Below are positions 47,515 through 64,000 of a stretch of 64,000 nucleotides of DNA, one piece after another. The position numbers were made by a program, and so were the translations under genes. Within the stretch, counting starts at the first letter, position 1; every line of letters starts with the position of its first letter. The notes below the pieces were generated by a model, which saw only the letters and a program-made list of their open reading frames with translations, was not told where the DNA came from and did not search any database. The stretch lies in the NCBI GenBank assembly GCA_905221605.1, contig CAJNDS010001846.1, positions 335,501-399,500 on the forward strand, given 5' to 3'. The DNA is from Symbiodinium natans. Its lineage: Eukaryota; Sar; Dinophyceae; Suessiales; Symbiodiniaceae.

Positions 47515-47625
47515 AAGCTGCAATGCAGAAGCCGACTCCTTTTTAGCCGACGCAGCAAGTCCTGGCCGTCCAGAAGGCAGGTGGCTTGAGCAGTCGCGTC
47601 TTGCAGATCCTGGCCAACGCCTCTG
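47515..47625. repeat. Direct repeat, second copy
   Basis: About 111 bases match 46335-46439, some 1.18 kb downstream and just beyond the right arm. The minus strand can be read as a variant of the kinase tail, so a second, more decayed kinase copy probably once stood here. Confidence 0.75.
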
Positions 47626-47689
47626 AGATGAGGTCTTGCGCGCACACGGTTCACACTACTGTGGCCAACCGGTGAAGAAGCCTAGGAAT

Positions 47690-48527
47690 CAGGACATCTT
47701 CAAGTCCCTCAGTGTCACAAACAGGTGCGCAAGAATCCGGACAGCGTCACGAAAGCGGCGGAGGCGGAGGAGATCCTGGAAATCTGTGTCTCTACTACGT
47801 GCAGTAGATGTCGATGCGATTTGGTGCCTGGAGTCAGGCTTGGACACAGCACCCCCAGCCTCCATTTGCTGCGGCCCGGCCTTGGCAGCATTGACTTGTG
47901 CATTCGCATCCGCAACAAGCAAACGGAAGCGAGGCCCTTTCGAAGCCAATGACGTGGTGCGTGTGCCTGGCCTCCATTGCACTATTGCACCCTTTCTTCT
48001 GCACAGCTTCATCCTACGTGGCATATGGCCGCAACCTTTTTGTGCCAGCAAAGAACCATTGCATACTCATTGCATCAAACAGTTCCAGGAAACGGGGGGA
48101 CCCGTCTCAAACCGGGCGAAGGCCGCTCGCGCGTTTCTCGGATGTTGTCCTGAACAAGAGCAATGTAGCAAATTGAACAAGGTACACACTCTCCACACGC
48201 TACCGCTACAGCAGCAGAATTCGAAGAACCCTTAAATACCGCATGAGGCCTTGGGGCTCATCGGCCGCGTCCAGGAGATGGGCGTGATTCTGGTAGGGCT
48301 GCCCGCCTGTGGCACACTGTGGCACACTGTGATACACTGCGCACAGCACTTCCTGCTGTCCATACCAAAGCTTTGAACGGGGGGCGCACCTTGGATGCAG
48401 GAGGACTCTGACCCACCCGCAGCGGATGCATTGGAGGTCGGATAGGTGTACGTGGCGCACTCGGCGGACTCTTCGCTGTACGCGCTGTACTGTCTTCTCT
48501 GGGGCTTGCCGGCGCAGGTTCCTTCAA
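47690..48527 (-). CDS. Hypothetical exons
   Basis: Two minus-strand frames look coding. One at 48527-48390 is Pro/Ser/Arg-rich, with TAKSPPSAPRTPIRPPMHP. The other at about 47940-47690 ends with a helical FQDLLRLRRFRDAVRILAHL. They could be 5' exons of a gene whose remainder is the kinase or the coiled-coil gene. No domain is recognised. Confidence 0.3.
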
Positions 48528-48599
48528 CGAAGCGTCAGAGTTATCAGAGTATCACCCTCATTCATCTACTGCAGGGGGTGATCAGGCAGACAATGCAGT

Positions 48600-49900
48600 T
48601 CAGATGAACTCGGAATTCTAGTTAAACCCACCTGAAGCCATCTTCCTAAGCATAAAGGCACACACAAGTGGCTTCGACAGGGATCCTCCCCAAAAAACAC
48701 AAAATACCAAAACTATATCCAACGTGTGTGACGTGCTGCCCTTTTCGGACTCGCTAGCAGCTATTTGCCTGCAAGAGAAGTGCGTCGATGCATTACAGGT
48801 GTCTGTAACGCATCGAAACCGTCATTTTCCTTGTAATTGTCTAGAACTTCGTTTTCTATCCCCAACGATCCTAGTTTCGTGTTTAAAAGCTATCGTACTT
48901 CAACATGGGTTTTCGAAGGTATAGGACTAATATTGGACTTATCAGAGCGTGGCGTTTAGAGTATGCATCTAATACGAGAGTACCTTGGCGAAATTGGGAG
49001 CAACCCTGAAGCTACCGCCACCGCGTGCAGATCATACACGCGCATCTATAAAGAATGTCTAACCATGATAGTCCAAATACAGCGCAGCGGGGCCATCAGG
49101 AAAGGGTTCCGTGTTCCTTCTCGGTACCTACCCCCCTTGGCAGGCCCTAAAGACGACCCCGATTTGAGCACAAGCCGCGCGGCCAATCGAGTAACACGAG
49201 AAAGCCCGCAACTCTAGGGGGGGGGGGGAGGGAGGGGGGGGGGGGGGGGGGGGGTCAAACGGTAGACCTGCGTATCAGCTCATGTTTATTGGATCAACCC
49301 TGATCATGTAATAGCTCGGCTAAGCTTAGCTCACAACCCGGCCGAAACAAAACGGCGGTTCAGCGGTCTACGAAGTTCGGTTCTCGGAAAGCCCGTATCG
49401 AATGTGTGAGTAACAATTAGTAATCAGTATCTACGAGCCTACTATACTCGGAATACAATGACAATGCACGACGAAGCGATTTCCAACCTCCTGATGCTCG
49501 CCACTGAGTCGCCGCCGTTGTGGCGACAGTGGCCGTTTTGTTTGCATGACCACCCTGTTTGAACACGCGTGAAGATCATTTTTATTATTTGCATAAATAA
49601 GCAAAGAACAAGGTTGTCATTACAGTACCATTTGCATCATGTATAATGTTAGGATCAAACTTGGCATGTGATATTTGTCATCCTCTTGTAGGTTCGCATG
49701 CCTCAGAGCATGAAGAGTCTTGCCAAACGGTTCTTTGTGTTTACATGACGTGATTAGACTGGGTGTTGGGTACACTGCGTTGCTTGCTCCGATTGGGGCC
49801 TGCTGCGGCGAGCGAGTTGGGCCAGCAGGGAATCCCATTCGTAGGTTTGGCACGGCAGCACAAGCGTCTGTTGCCTGATCGTTTGTCTGAACGACTGGAT
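48600..49900. other. Unassigned region with long G tract
   Basis: No gene is supported. The interval has AT-richer patches and, at 49217-49254, an almost unbroken run of G with two single A interruptions. Confidence 0.45.
49217..49254. repeat. ~38-base poly-G tract
   Basis: Nearly pure G with two A interruptions. It could form G-quadruplexes, and its assembled length may be unreliable. Confidence 0.9.
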
Positions 49901-49904
49901 GCCC

Positions 49905-51185
49905 CTACCCGGAGCACTGGTGCAGCCCCCGCCCTCTGAAAGTTGCCTCCCCGGCAAACCCTACAGATCCCCCCCCGCAGCCCACCGCTGGTCCACGGAC
50001 GATGCTGAGGAAACGAAAACAAGCCCAGAGGGTCGGGAGTACCTTGATCCCGACTGACTCACAAAAGCTCAAGAGAAACAAGAACACGGCCTGCACACTT
50101 CGCTCTTCCCTCGGCTCTGGCCGATCGGGCGCGCTCTGCGCGCTCTTCGGGGTCAAGCAGATTCCGCTGGCGGCTAGGATGCTGGGGACGACGTGCGCGT
50201 CCCACAGCGCCAGCTCGGATGACTGCAAGTCATCACTGATCTCAGCCCTCAAGGCCAAGTGTGCTGCACGGGATTCCTGCATCACACCAAGGCCTCCTCG
50301 CAGTTCCTCAATGGCCACATTGAGGTCCTGCAACTGGCGCGCGGCGCCTTGTGCCAGGTCACTGGAAGTTCCGAGTGCCTCGGCCTGATCCTGAGGCAGC
50401 GCGGGCGGGGGTGATCGGTTCACCCGCGCCCGCGAGGACTTGATGTTGGTCAGGTGCTCGGAGACCCGATTGTAGGCCTCCTGAGCACGTGCCAGGTGCG
50501 ATGGCAGATGGTACTCGAGGCCACCCCCAGCTCTCCCGGCAGAGAGATCGCTGGATACGCTTGACAGCATGGCGACACGAAGGCTGCAGTTGTGAGCTCT
50601 TTCAGGAGTTGTAGACTCGATTAGTAAGCATGGTTCACTGCAAGCACCCGTGTCTTAGACATAAAAACTGCCAGAAACAACGGTGTTCAACTTTTGAAGG
50701 TTGCTGCTATCGTTATCTTGCGCATTGTGTTGACTGGCTGCGATGGCTGCAAAGAGCGGAAGTTGGGAGCTGAGCACGGGCACTGGCGTAGTTGTTTGCA
50801 ATGGACACCAAGCTGAGGTTAAAGCTGCGAAGCTCGGAGACTCGCAGAACCCCTTGATCATCAAGGCCGGGGACTCCCAGGCCTGGCTTGGAAGAGTCTG
50901 TGCCTTTATAATTCCCGCTTCGCGAAATTTCGCAAATTGGAAGCTGCGACCGGCCAGGTTCCGGACTGAAAGCGAAGTTGTGAATGGCAGCTGTCATGCC
51001 CCTGGCGCTCGAAAGGTCCAGTAAGAAGACGATGGTGGGGGCTTCTTCTTACGAGGAATTCGCGGTTGTACTTCTGGAGATTCTCCAGGCTGCATCGAAG
51101 GGTTCAGGGTCTGAGCCAGTTTGAGGTTTTTTTGCCTACAGGTCCCTGTCGTAGTTCTCCCTTGTACACCGACAAGGATCACCAC
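49905..51185 (-). CDS. Hypothetical protein with coiled coil, probably multi-exon
   Basis: The best piece is a 221-codon frame from 50570. Residues about 20-135 are Ala/Glu/Leu/Gln-rich and helical, including HLARAQEAYNRVSEHLTNIK and AARQLQDLNVAIEELRGGLG. After about residue 140 it turns Cys/Gly-rich and is probably intron. Upstream on the same strand, 50900-50750 has GVLRVSELRSFNLSLVSIAN, and 51140-51020 is Pro/Lys-rich. These may be earlier exons. No family is recognised; relation to the coiled-coil gene at 36-45 kb is possible. Confidence 0.4.
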
Positions 51186-51717
51186 ACCCCAAACTAAAGA
51201 AAAAACCAGTCCCGTTTACACATTGGTATCTTTACCTGCTTGAAATCTTGCCATTGCGCTGGGAAAGAGAGGGTCACCACGGGTCAACGAGGCACTCGCA
51301 TGAAGGACACCATGATGGAACCATGCAACTTGCCACTAGCGCCACTAGTGTCACAGCGAATGCTCCGGGCATCGAAAACTCCGCGACCATTCTGGGGTTC
51401 GCACTGAAGAATTTGGGACACAGTTCTGGAAGCCACGCCGGATTCACCTGTCAGTTTCAAGTTCACGCTCAGGTCGGAGCTCTCGTACACCTAGCTAGAT
51501 CAAAAGCATTTGTATGGCCGCGCGAACACAGAACACCTGAAGGCAGCGGAGCCAGATGCATTTTTGTTCGCGCCGAGGAACGAAATGCGCAAACATCATT
51601 CGAAGAATTCGAACATGTGACTGCCACGCATGCCCCCCGAGCATCTTCGCATCTCCAGAAATGGCTCGACTGGTTCTGCACCACGCTAGATCCGGTAGAT
51701 GGAGCGACGTGCTCAAG

Positions 51718-53256
51718 TTATGAGTCCCGAGAGGCTTTGAAGGTCAACTCGCCCATGTATATGTGCTCCTGGTTCAATGACTCCACTTTGTGCATGGGCA
51801 CCATCGGTGCCTCAGAAAAAGAAAGTTGTCCAAGGCTGGCAAACAAGAAGCGGTCGGCGTCACTTGCATCAACACGGTCCAAACGCTCGAGCAGCATGCC
51901 TCCGACCATTCCTATCAAATCGGTGTCGGTTGTGAATACCCAGGAGTACTTGTACTCTTCACCAGGCTCCAGAACAAACTCGGCCTGGCCATAAGTAGGG
52001 CGTCTCAATGGGTAAATCTTTCCGCACGCAAAGCGAAGGGCGTAAAAGCGAGCCAAGCTACGAACTTGGCGTGTTCCGAGGGCCTTGTTTCTGACCAAGG
52101 CACGAAAGAAGTATGTGTTGGCACCCGCATTGGGATTCTTGGCGGCCCTGTCTACGTTAATGCGGTGCACGTCCCATTCCAGATGGATGCCTTCAGGGTT
52201 CTCAGCTGGCCAGAAAGCGTCCCCGGTCAAGGACTCCACAGCAGTCTGCACTCTCGGGCTGAGGTAGTTCTCCACGTACTTCTCCCTCTCGAGGCCATCC
52301 AGTGCTTTGCGTGGCCCCTGCATGAAGGGATGTACGCTGAGGGCTTTCTTATACCAGTGGGCGGCAGTTTCGGGTTCCCCCAGAGCCGCGTAGCACATGC
52401 CAAGACCAGATAGGCAGCCAAAGTGCCGTGGGTTAAGCTCCAGCACTTTCTTGCAATCATCAACGGACTGCTGAAACTCCTTAAGCATGTAATAAACAGT
52501 GGCTCGCTTGTTCCAAGCCTCTGCAAAGAAAGGGGCTTCCTTCACCAGCTCAGAGAAGACCTGCAAGGCCTCGGAGATTCGGTCGCCTTCCATCAATGTA
52601 CGGCCTCTCCTCATCATCCCTGCTGCATCCTCATCCTCTGTCTGGTGCCAAACATGCCAGAGGGCGTCGTCTGCAGCCTGCCTGAGCACAGCGGCATCTG
52701 CTCCCACAACTTCACGCAGGATGCGAAAAAGGGCGTCTTCAGCACCTGGGGTGGGCAGCGGTGGCGCTGCCAGATCCTTCAGCACGCTGATGGCCTGTAT
52801 CCTTGCCGGCAGCGGGTCTTGGACCCCGAGCAGAACAGTGTCACAGGCAACTTGGAGGCGACGTTGCTGCCGCCATGCAAGGGCTGCCACAGGGTTGCTC
52901 TCTTCTTCCTGTTTGAGAAGAGCATCAATCCTGCTTACAACTTCTTGGTCGCCAGATCGTTCTGCCAATTGCCTAGTTGCGGTCAGGGTTTCGAATTTCT
53001 GGATGATGTCAGTTCCTGAGGTTTCTGATCCGACGGCCCTGACAGACGAGGCACTGCTCCTTGGCATTCGTGGCCATCTTGCCCGGCGCCGGTCCACGAA
53101 ATCCACAAAGACCCCTGCCAAGGAGGCAGCCACTGCGAGATCAGCTGGGGTCCAGCTGGAGCATGCTCTGGGTTGCTCCCTGTCCAGCCTGTTGGTGAAA
53201 GGAAGCGGTTCTTGCTTTGCAAGATGCACTGAATTGGAAAGGCTCAGCATCACCAC
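51718..53256 (-). CDS. TPR-ApaG domain fusion protein
   Basis: An uninterrupted 512-codon frame, the clearest intact host gene in the window. Residues 1-75 are rich in Ser, Arg and Ala with a hydrophobic patch (DLAVAASLAGVFVDFV), suggesting an organelle-targeting leader. About residues 75-190 are helical. From about 215 to 310 there are tetratricopeptide repeats (AFFAEAWNKRATVYY-type, then LELNPRHFGCLSGLGMCYAA) very like alpha-proteobacterial TPR proteins. The C-terminal part, about 355-505, resembles ApaG/DUF525: INVDRAAKNPNAGANTYFF, FVLEPGEEYKYSWVF, then a Gly-Met-rich turn. TPRs bind protein partners; ApaG folds as a fibronectin-like beta sandwich of uncertain function. Start at 53256 is the first Met of the frame. 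The bacterial flavour suggests plastid or mitochondrial ancestry. Confidence 0.8.
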   Translation of the reverse strand: MVMLSLSNSVHLAKQEPLPFTNRLDREQPRACSSWTPADLAVAASLAGVFVDFVDRRRARWPRMPRSSASSVRAVGSETSGTDIIQKFETLTATRQLAERSGDQEVVSRIDALLKQEEESNPVAALAWRQQRRLQVACDTVLLGVQDPLPARIQAISVLKDLAAPPLPTPGAEDALFRILREVVGADAAVLRQAADDALWHVWHQTEDEDAAGMMRRGRTLMEGDRISEALQVFSELVKEAPFFAEAWNKRATVYYMLKEFQQSVDDCKKVLELNPRHFGCLSGLGMCYAALGEPETAAHWYKKALSVHPFMQGPRKALDGLEREKYVENYLSPRVQTAVESLTGDAFWPAENPEGIHLEWDVHRINVDRAAKNPNAGANTYFFRALVRNKALGTRQVRSLARFYALRFACGKIYPLRRPTYGQAEFVLEPGEEYKYSWVFTTDTDLIGMVGGMLLERLDRVDASDADRFLFASLGQLSFSEAPMVPMHKVESLNQEHIYMGELTFKASRDS

Positions 53257-53449
53257 CCTCTCGGAAAATGATTGCCCTCTTTCAAGGACCTAGCTACCTA
53301 CGGCAACTCTGGTGGCTTGAGCAAATCTTGACCCTGGTCTACTACCTAAGGCATAAACATACTGGCACAAGCTATTCTTATGAGCTTTTATTTCCACCGT
53401 TCATGCAACCTGTTCTGGTCAGCCCTTCGCTGATGTATGTCGAAAAGAG

Positions 53450-61109
<7,660 letters not shown>

Positions 61110-61110
<1 letters not shown>

Positions 61111-63010
61111 GGATTTGGAAAAGCCAATCGGGGGTCAACCGTGTGATGGACCGCAATGGTGACTGGGCTTTCGACATCGGGCTTCGAGGCTTGGCGACGC
61201 CGCTTAGCAGTGGGGGAGATGTCCATCAGCGCCGCGTGCACCGAGCAAGCAATACATCCTGTTTACCTTTACCGGGGCAAAGCCGGAAGAAGAGGTTGTC
61301 GCTCTTTGTGGCATGTTGCAGTTCGTGTGCTTTGTACAGCTACATAGAAGGTCTACGGATTCGACGGGTTCTGCATGGCTCTGTAGTGCTCTGCCGCATG
61401 TCAGATGATGTCAGCTGCGCAGGTGTCGAGGGCAGAAGATGCCAGATGTGTCAGGTATGGCTACACTGAGTCTACGCGGATTCTGCAGGAAAGTGGCGTG
61501 CCGGATGGCAATGAACCACTCTCGTGTCGCCTTCCTGCACGGTCAAAAAGGCCTTCTCCATCCCTCCTCCCCCCCCGTTGGAAGATGCTTTTTTGCTGCT
61601 TCAACTCAGAGGAAGCTGCTGGTTCGTAGCCGCACCTGCTCAAGGTAAAGATTCCAACGGCTTGGCAGTCGTGTGGAAAGCTGTGCCTTGTGCGGTCCTC
61701 TGCCTCTCTCGCCTCAAGCTGTCTGTTTGTAGGTGCACGGGCTACTCCGAGGGAGGAACGAACGAGAGCAGAAATTAACGACTCAACGACTGCCTACCGT
61801 CTTCCGCACCGAGTTCGCGGCGAGTCCACTGTAAGGATGAAAGGCACATGACAGAAGCCATGCCTGCCATGCTCATCGACTAGAATAATTATTGCCCTTT
61901 GCAAAACTACTTTGTCGAAGGCCTGCTTGCCGAGGGCCGAAGAGGTCCTGCAATCGAGTGCATCGGGTGCACGGCTTGAAGGCATTTGAAGGCTCATTTC
62001 ACTGCTTCTCGCCAAGCTCAACATGCCAGATCATGCCCGCAGGTCTCCTGGGGTAGCTTCGGGGCGTTTCGCAGCGAGTTTATGACCTGCTGTGCCGTCG
62101 CCATGCTTTCGCCACAGCAGCTCTCTCGCATCGGTTCTCTCAAGTCCACAGTCTGCCTCGGCAATTTTTTGACGGCACAATGAATTCTCCTGCATGACCT
62201 GACACGAAGATCTGCGACTTTCCTGCCACACACTACTGCAGACTTCCGGCCGCAGCAGCACTGCCTCTGTTGCCTTGTCTTCGATCGTTTGCAGGACCTG
62301 CAAAAGAAGAAGCTGAAGCCTTGGGAATGACCCCCTGGAGCACTCCCGGAGCCCTTCTCTTCCACTCCCTGCTTGCTCTGCGCCTGTAAGCTCGGGGGCG
62401 CAGAGTCATCTCCGACGTTGGGCACCTCGTACCTGAGCCCGGTGACATCTCATAAGGCTGTCCAGGACGTCGGTTAAGAAAAACAAAAACCAACAAAAGG
62501 CGCGGACGTCTTTGCATCGATTACTTGCTCCTTCTCGGGATCGTACTCGATCTGTCATGTGTTCATCACGCGGTCCACTCCGGCAAGAGAAAGAGCAAAC
62601 TTGGAGATGTGCGTGGAGATGGATCCCAACGTCGCCCTGGCGAACCCAAACCCGCCGAGCTCAGCTGCACATCAGAGGTGGGATCATGAGGCATGGAACT
62701 TACGCACGCCCTCATGACTCTGCAGAAGTTAGAGATCGCTTCATGCAAGCTGCCGCGGCTGCCGCGGCCTGCTTGAAAGCCGTCGGATGCAGGGCAGCAA
62801 CCTGATTGCGCGCAAAGGCTGCAGCCTCGGGTTGAGCAGGAGTTGTCATGCCGGGAACTTCGGGAACTGTGGGCCGCGACAGTCCAAGAGTCCAAGATGC
62901 CAGTGCACAGTGCACTTCAGTACTGAGCTTGGCAACCCTGATACACAACGCGGACGTTGCACATTGATCCAAGCCAGGGGCCATCAGCATCAGTCTGGCA
63001 TCGTGAGCAT
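61110..63010 (-). CDS. Possible upstream exons (helicase N-terminus or neighbouring gene)
   Basis: Minus-strand pieces look coding. About 62,880-62,730 contains PEAAAFARNQVAALHPTAFK and an Ala run. About 62,545-62,505 reads IEYDPEKEQVIDAK. About 62,430-62,330 is a Ser/Gly/Gln-rich stretch. About 62,300-62,190 reads VLQTIEDKATEAVLLRPEV and follows TTCTTTTGCAG, a good splice acceptor. They could belong to the helicase N-terminal extension, which is variable in this family, or to another gene. No domain is recognised. Confidence 0.35.
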
Positions 63011-64000
63011 CAGTCTTGGCCAACATGAGCATCAGCTTTAGCATCATGAGCGGCAGCTTTAGAGACCCCAGCAACATGACTCAGGCAAGGCCATTCATTG
63101 GGGAGGCCCCTTTTGAGGGCCCTGGGAGGCCTCGCAAGCTAGCTACAAAAGCCCTTTGAGGGCTTTTGGGATGTACAATCGCAAGTGAAGTTGTCTTTCA
63201 ACATGTCAAATCGGTGGGAGCTGTCCTCCAAGATGTCAAATCGCAAGCCCTGGTCAATACCAATTCCATGTCATGTTTGCGGGATTTCGGGAGCCTCAAA
63301 AGCAACAAAAATGCGGGTTGTTTGTTTGCACTCGAAAACCCCCAAAATGTGTTTTTTCTCGGGCCTTCGGAGGTCTCCAAAAATCCAAAACCATGAGCCT
63401 TTTTCTTTTCCCGAAACGTACCTTCATCTATCATCTATTTGACAAAACTTGGCACATGGCTGACATGTTGAATTGCACTCGCTTGCGGCAGCCATGCTTC
63501 GACACAAGCTCACCGATGATTGTGGTAGCTCTCTCTGCAAGCAGTTTAGGCGCGAACCAGCAGAGGCGTCGAGACAGCAGCTGTGCTGCCAGAACTGCCA
63601 GGCAAACTGAAGCCGAACAAACTGCCGGCTTTCACCTAAGCAGAACTCAGCACGATATACATATATATATATACAATATATATATATATACTATATACGG
63701 TGCTTGCGGCGAGCGCTGCGAAGCCAGCTTGGGCTTCTGGCCACGGTCCCTCCGTTGCCCTCCATGTCTCCCTCTGGCCTGCTCACACGCACCAACGTTG
63801 CATGAGAGCATCTGCCATCACAAGCACTGCTTGCTGCTTGCATCTCACACACGTCCGGGCTCCCAGCACATCTGTGGCATCGATGGTCCATTGACGCCAC
63901 TTTGGCGACATGGATTGCAGAGTCAAGACCAATACAAAGGCATGGAGAGAAAGCTGGGATGCAAAATAGCTGTGCTGAGCGATTCGAGCTCGGTCCGATT
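63011..64000. other. Unassigned right edge
   Basis: No gene is supported. A TA dinucleotide tract lies at 63655-63698. A GGCTTTTG-type short repeat with inverted halves (CCCTTTGAGGGCTTTTGGG) lies near 63150. Confidence 0.4.

Overview
The window looks like nuclear DNA of a dinoflagellate, most likely a Symbiodiniaceae-type genome. It holds short exons scattered between long introns. At two junctions where the protein family fixes the reading frame, the introns read GC..AG with a G just after the acceptor, a habit known from dinoflagellates. Interstitial TTTAGGG/CCCTAAA tracts (plant/algal telomere type) are scattered throughout, and there is a tandem RCC1-repeat gene. No bacterial operon structure, rRNA, convincing tRNA or CRISPR array was seen.

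Layout. 1-8.3 kb: mostly unassigned, ending in a minus-strand secreted cysteine-rich protein resembling ELAPOR (KIAA1324/EIG121). 10.9-18.3 kb: a distinct, mostly AT-rich insertion bounded by degenerate ~0.4 kb terminal inverted repeats. It carries remains of an A32-type packaging ATPase, a retrovirus-like integrase, a zinc-ribbon protein and several small overlapping genes, so it is a decayed Polinton/Maverick-like or related viral element. Inside the same repeats lies a GC-richer gene with seven RCC1-type repeats. 18.5-36 kb: gene-poor or unresolved, with telomere-like tracts, microsatellites and two short inverted-repeat-bounded segments. 36-45 kb: many short minus-strand exons of one or more coiled-coil proteins. 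45.5-47.4 kb: a ~1.9 kb unit with ~0.27 kb inverted repeats whose tips are TTTAGGG sequence, enclosing a broken AGC-type (PKG/PKA-like) kinase. 47.7-51.2 kb: weak minus-strand exons. 51.7-53.3 kb: an intact single-exon TPR-ApaG fusion gene. 53.5-61.1 kb: a multi-exon DEAH-box RNA helicase whose 3' part spans a ~0.65 kb trinucleotide tract. 61.8-63 kb: possible further upstream exons.

Nearly every gene supported from 36 to 63 kb reads on the minus strand, matching the unidirectional gene clusters known in dinoflagellates. The helicase and TPR-ApaG genes are only about 0.25 kb apart. Exon limits are estimates from reading alone; only the TPR-ApaG gene, the RCC1 gene and the small element genes are given as directly readable frames.
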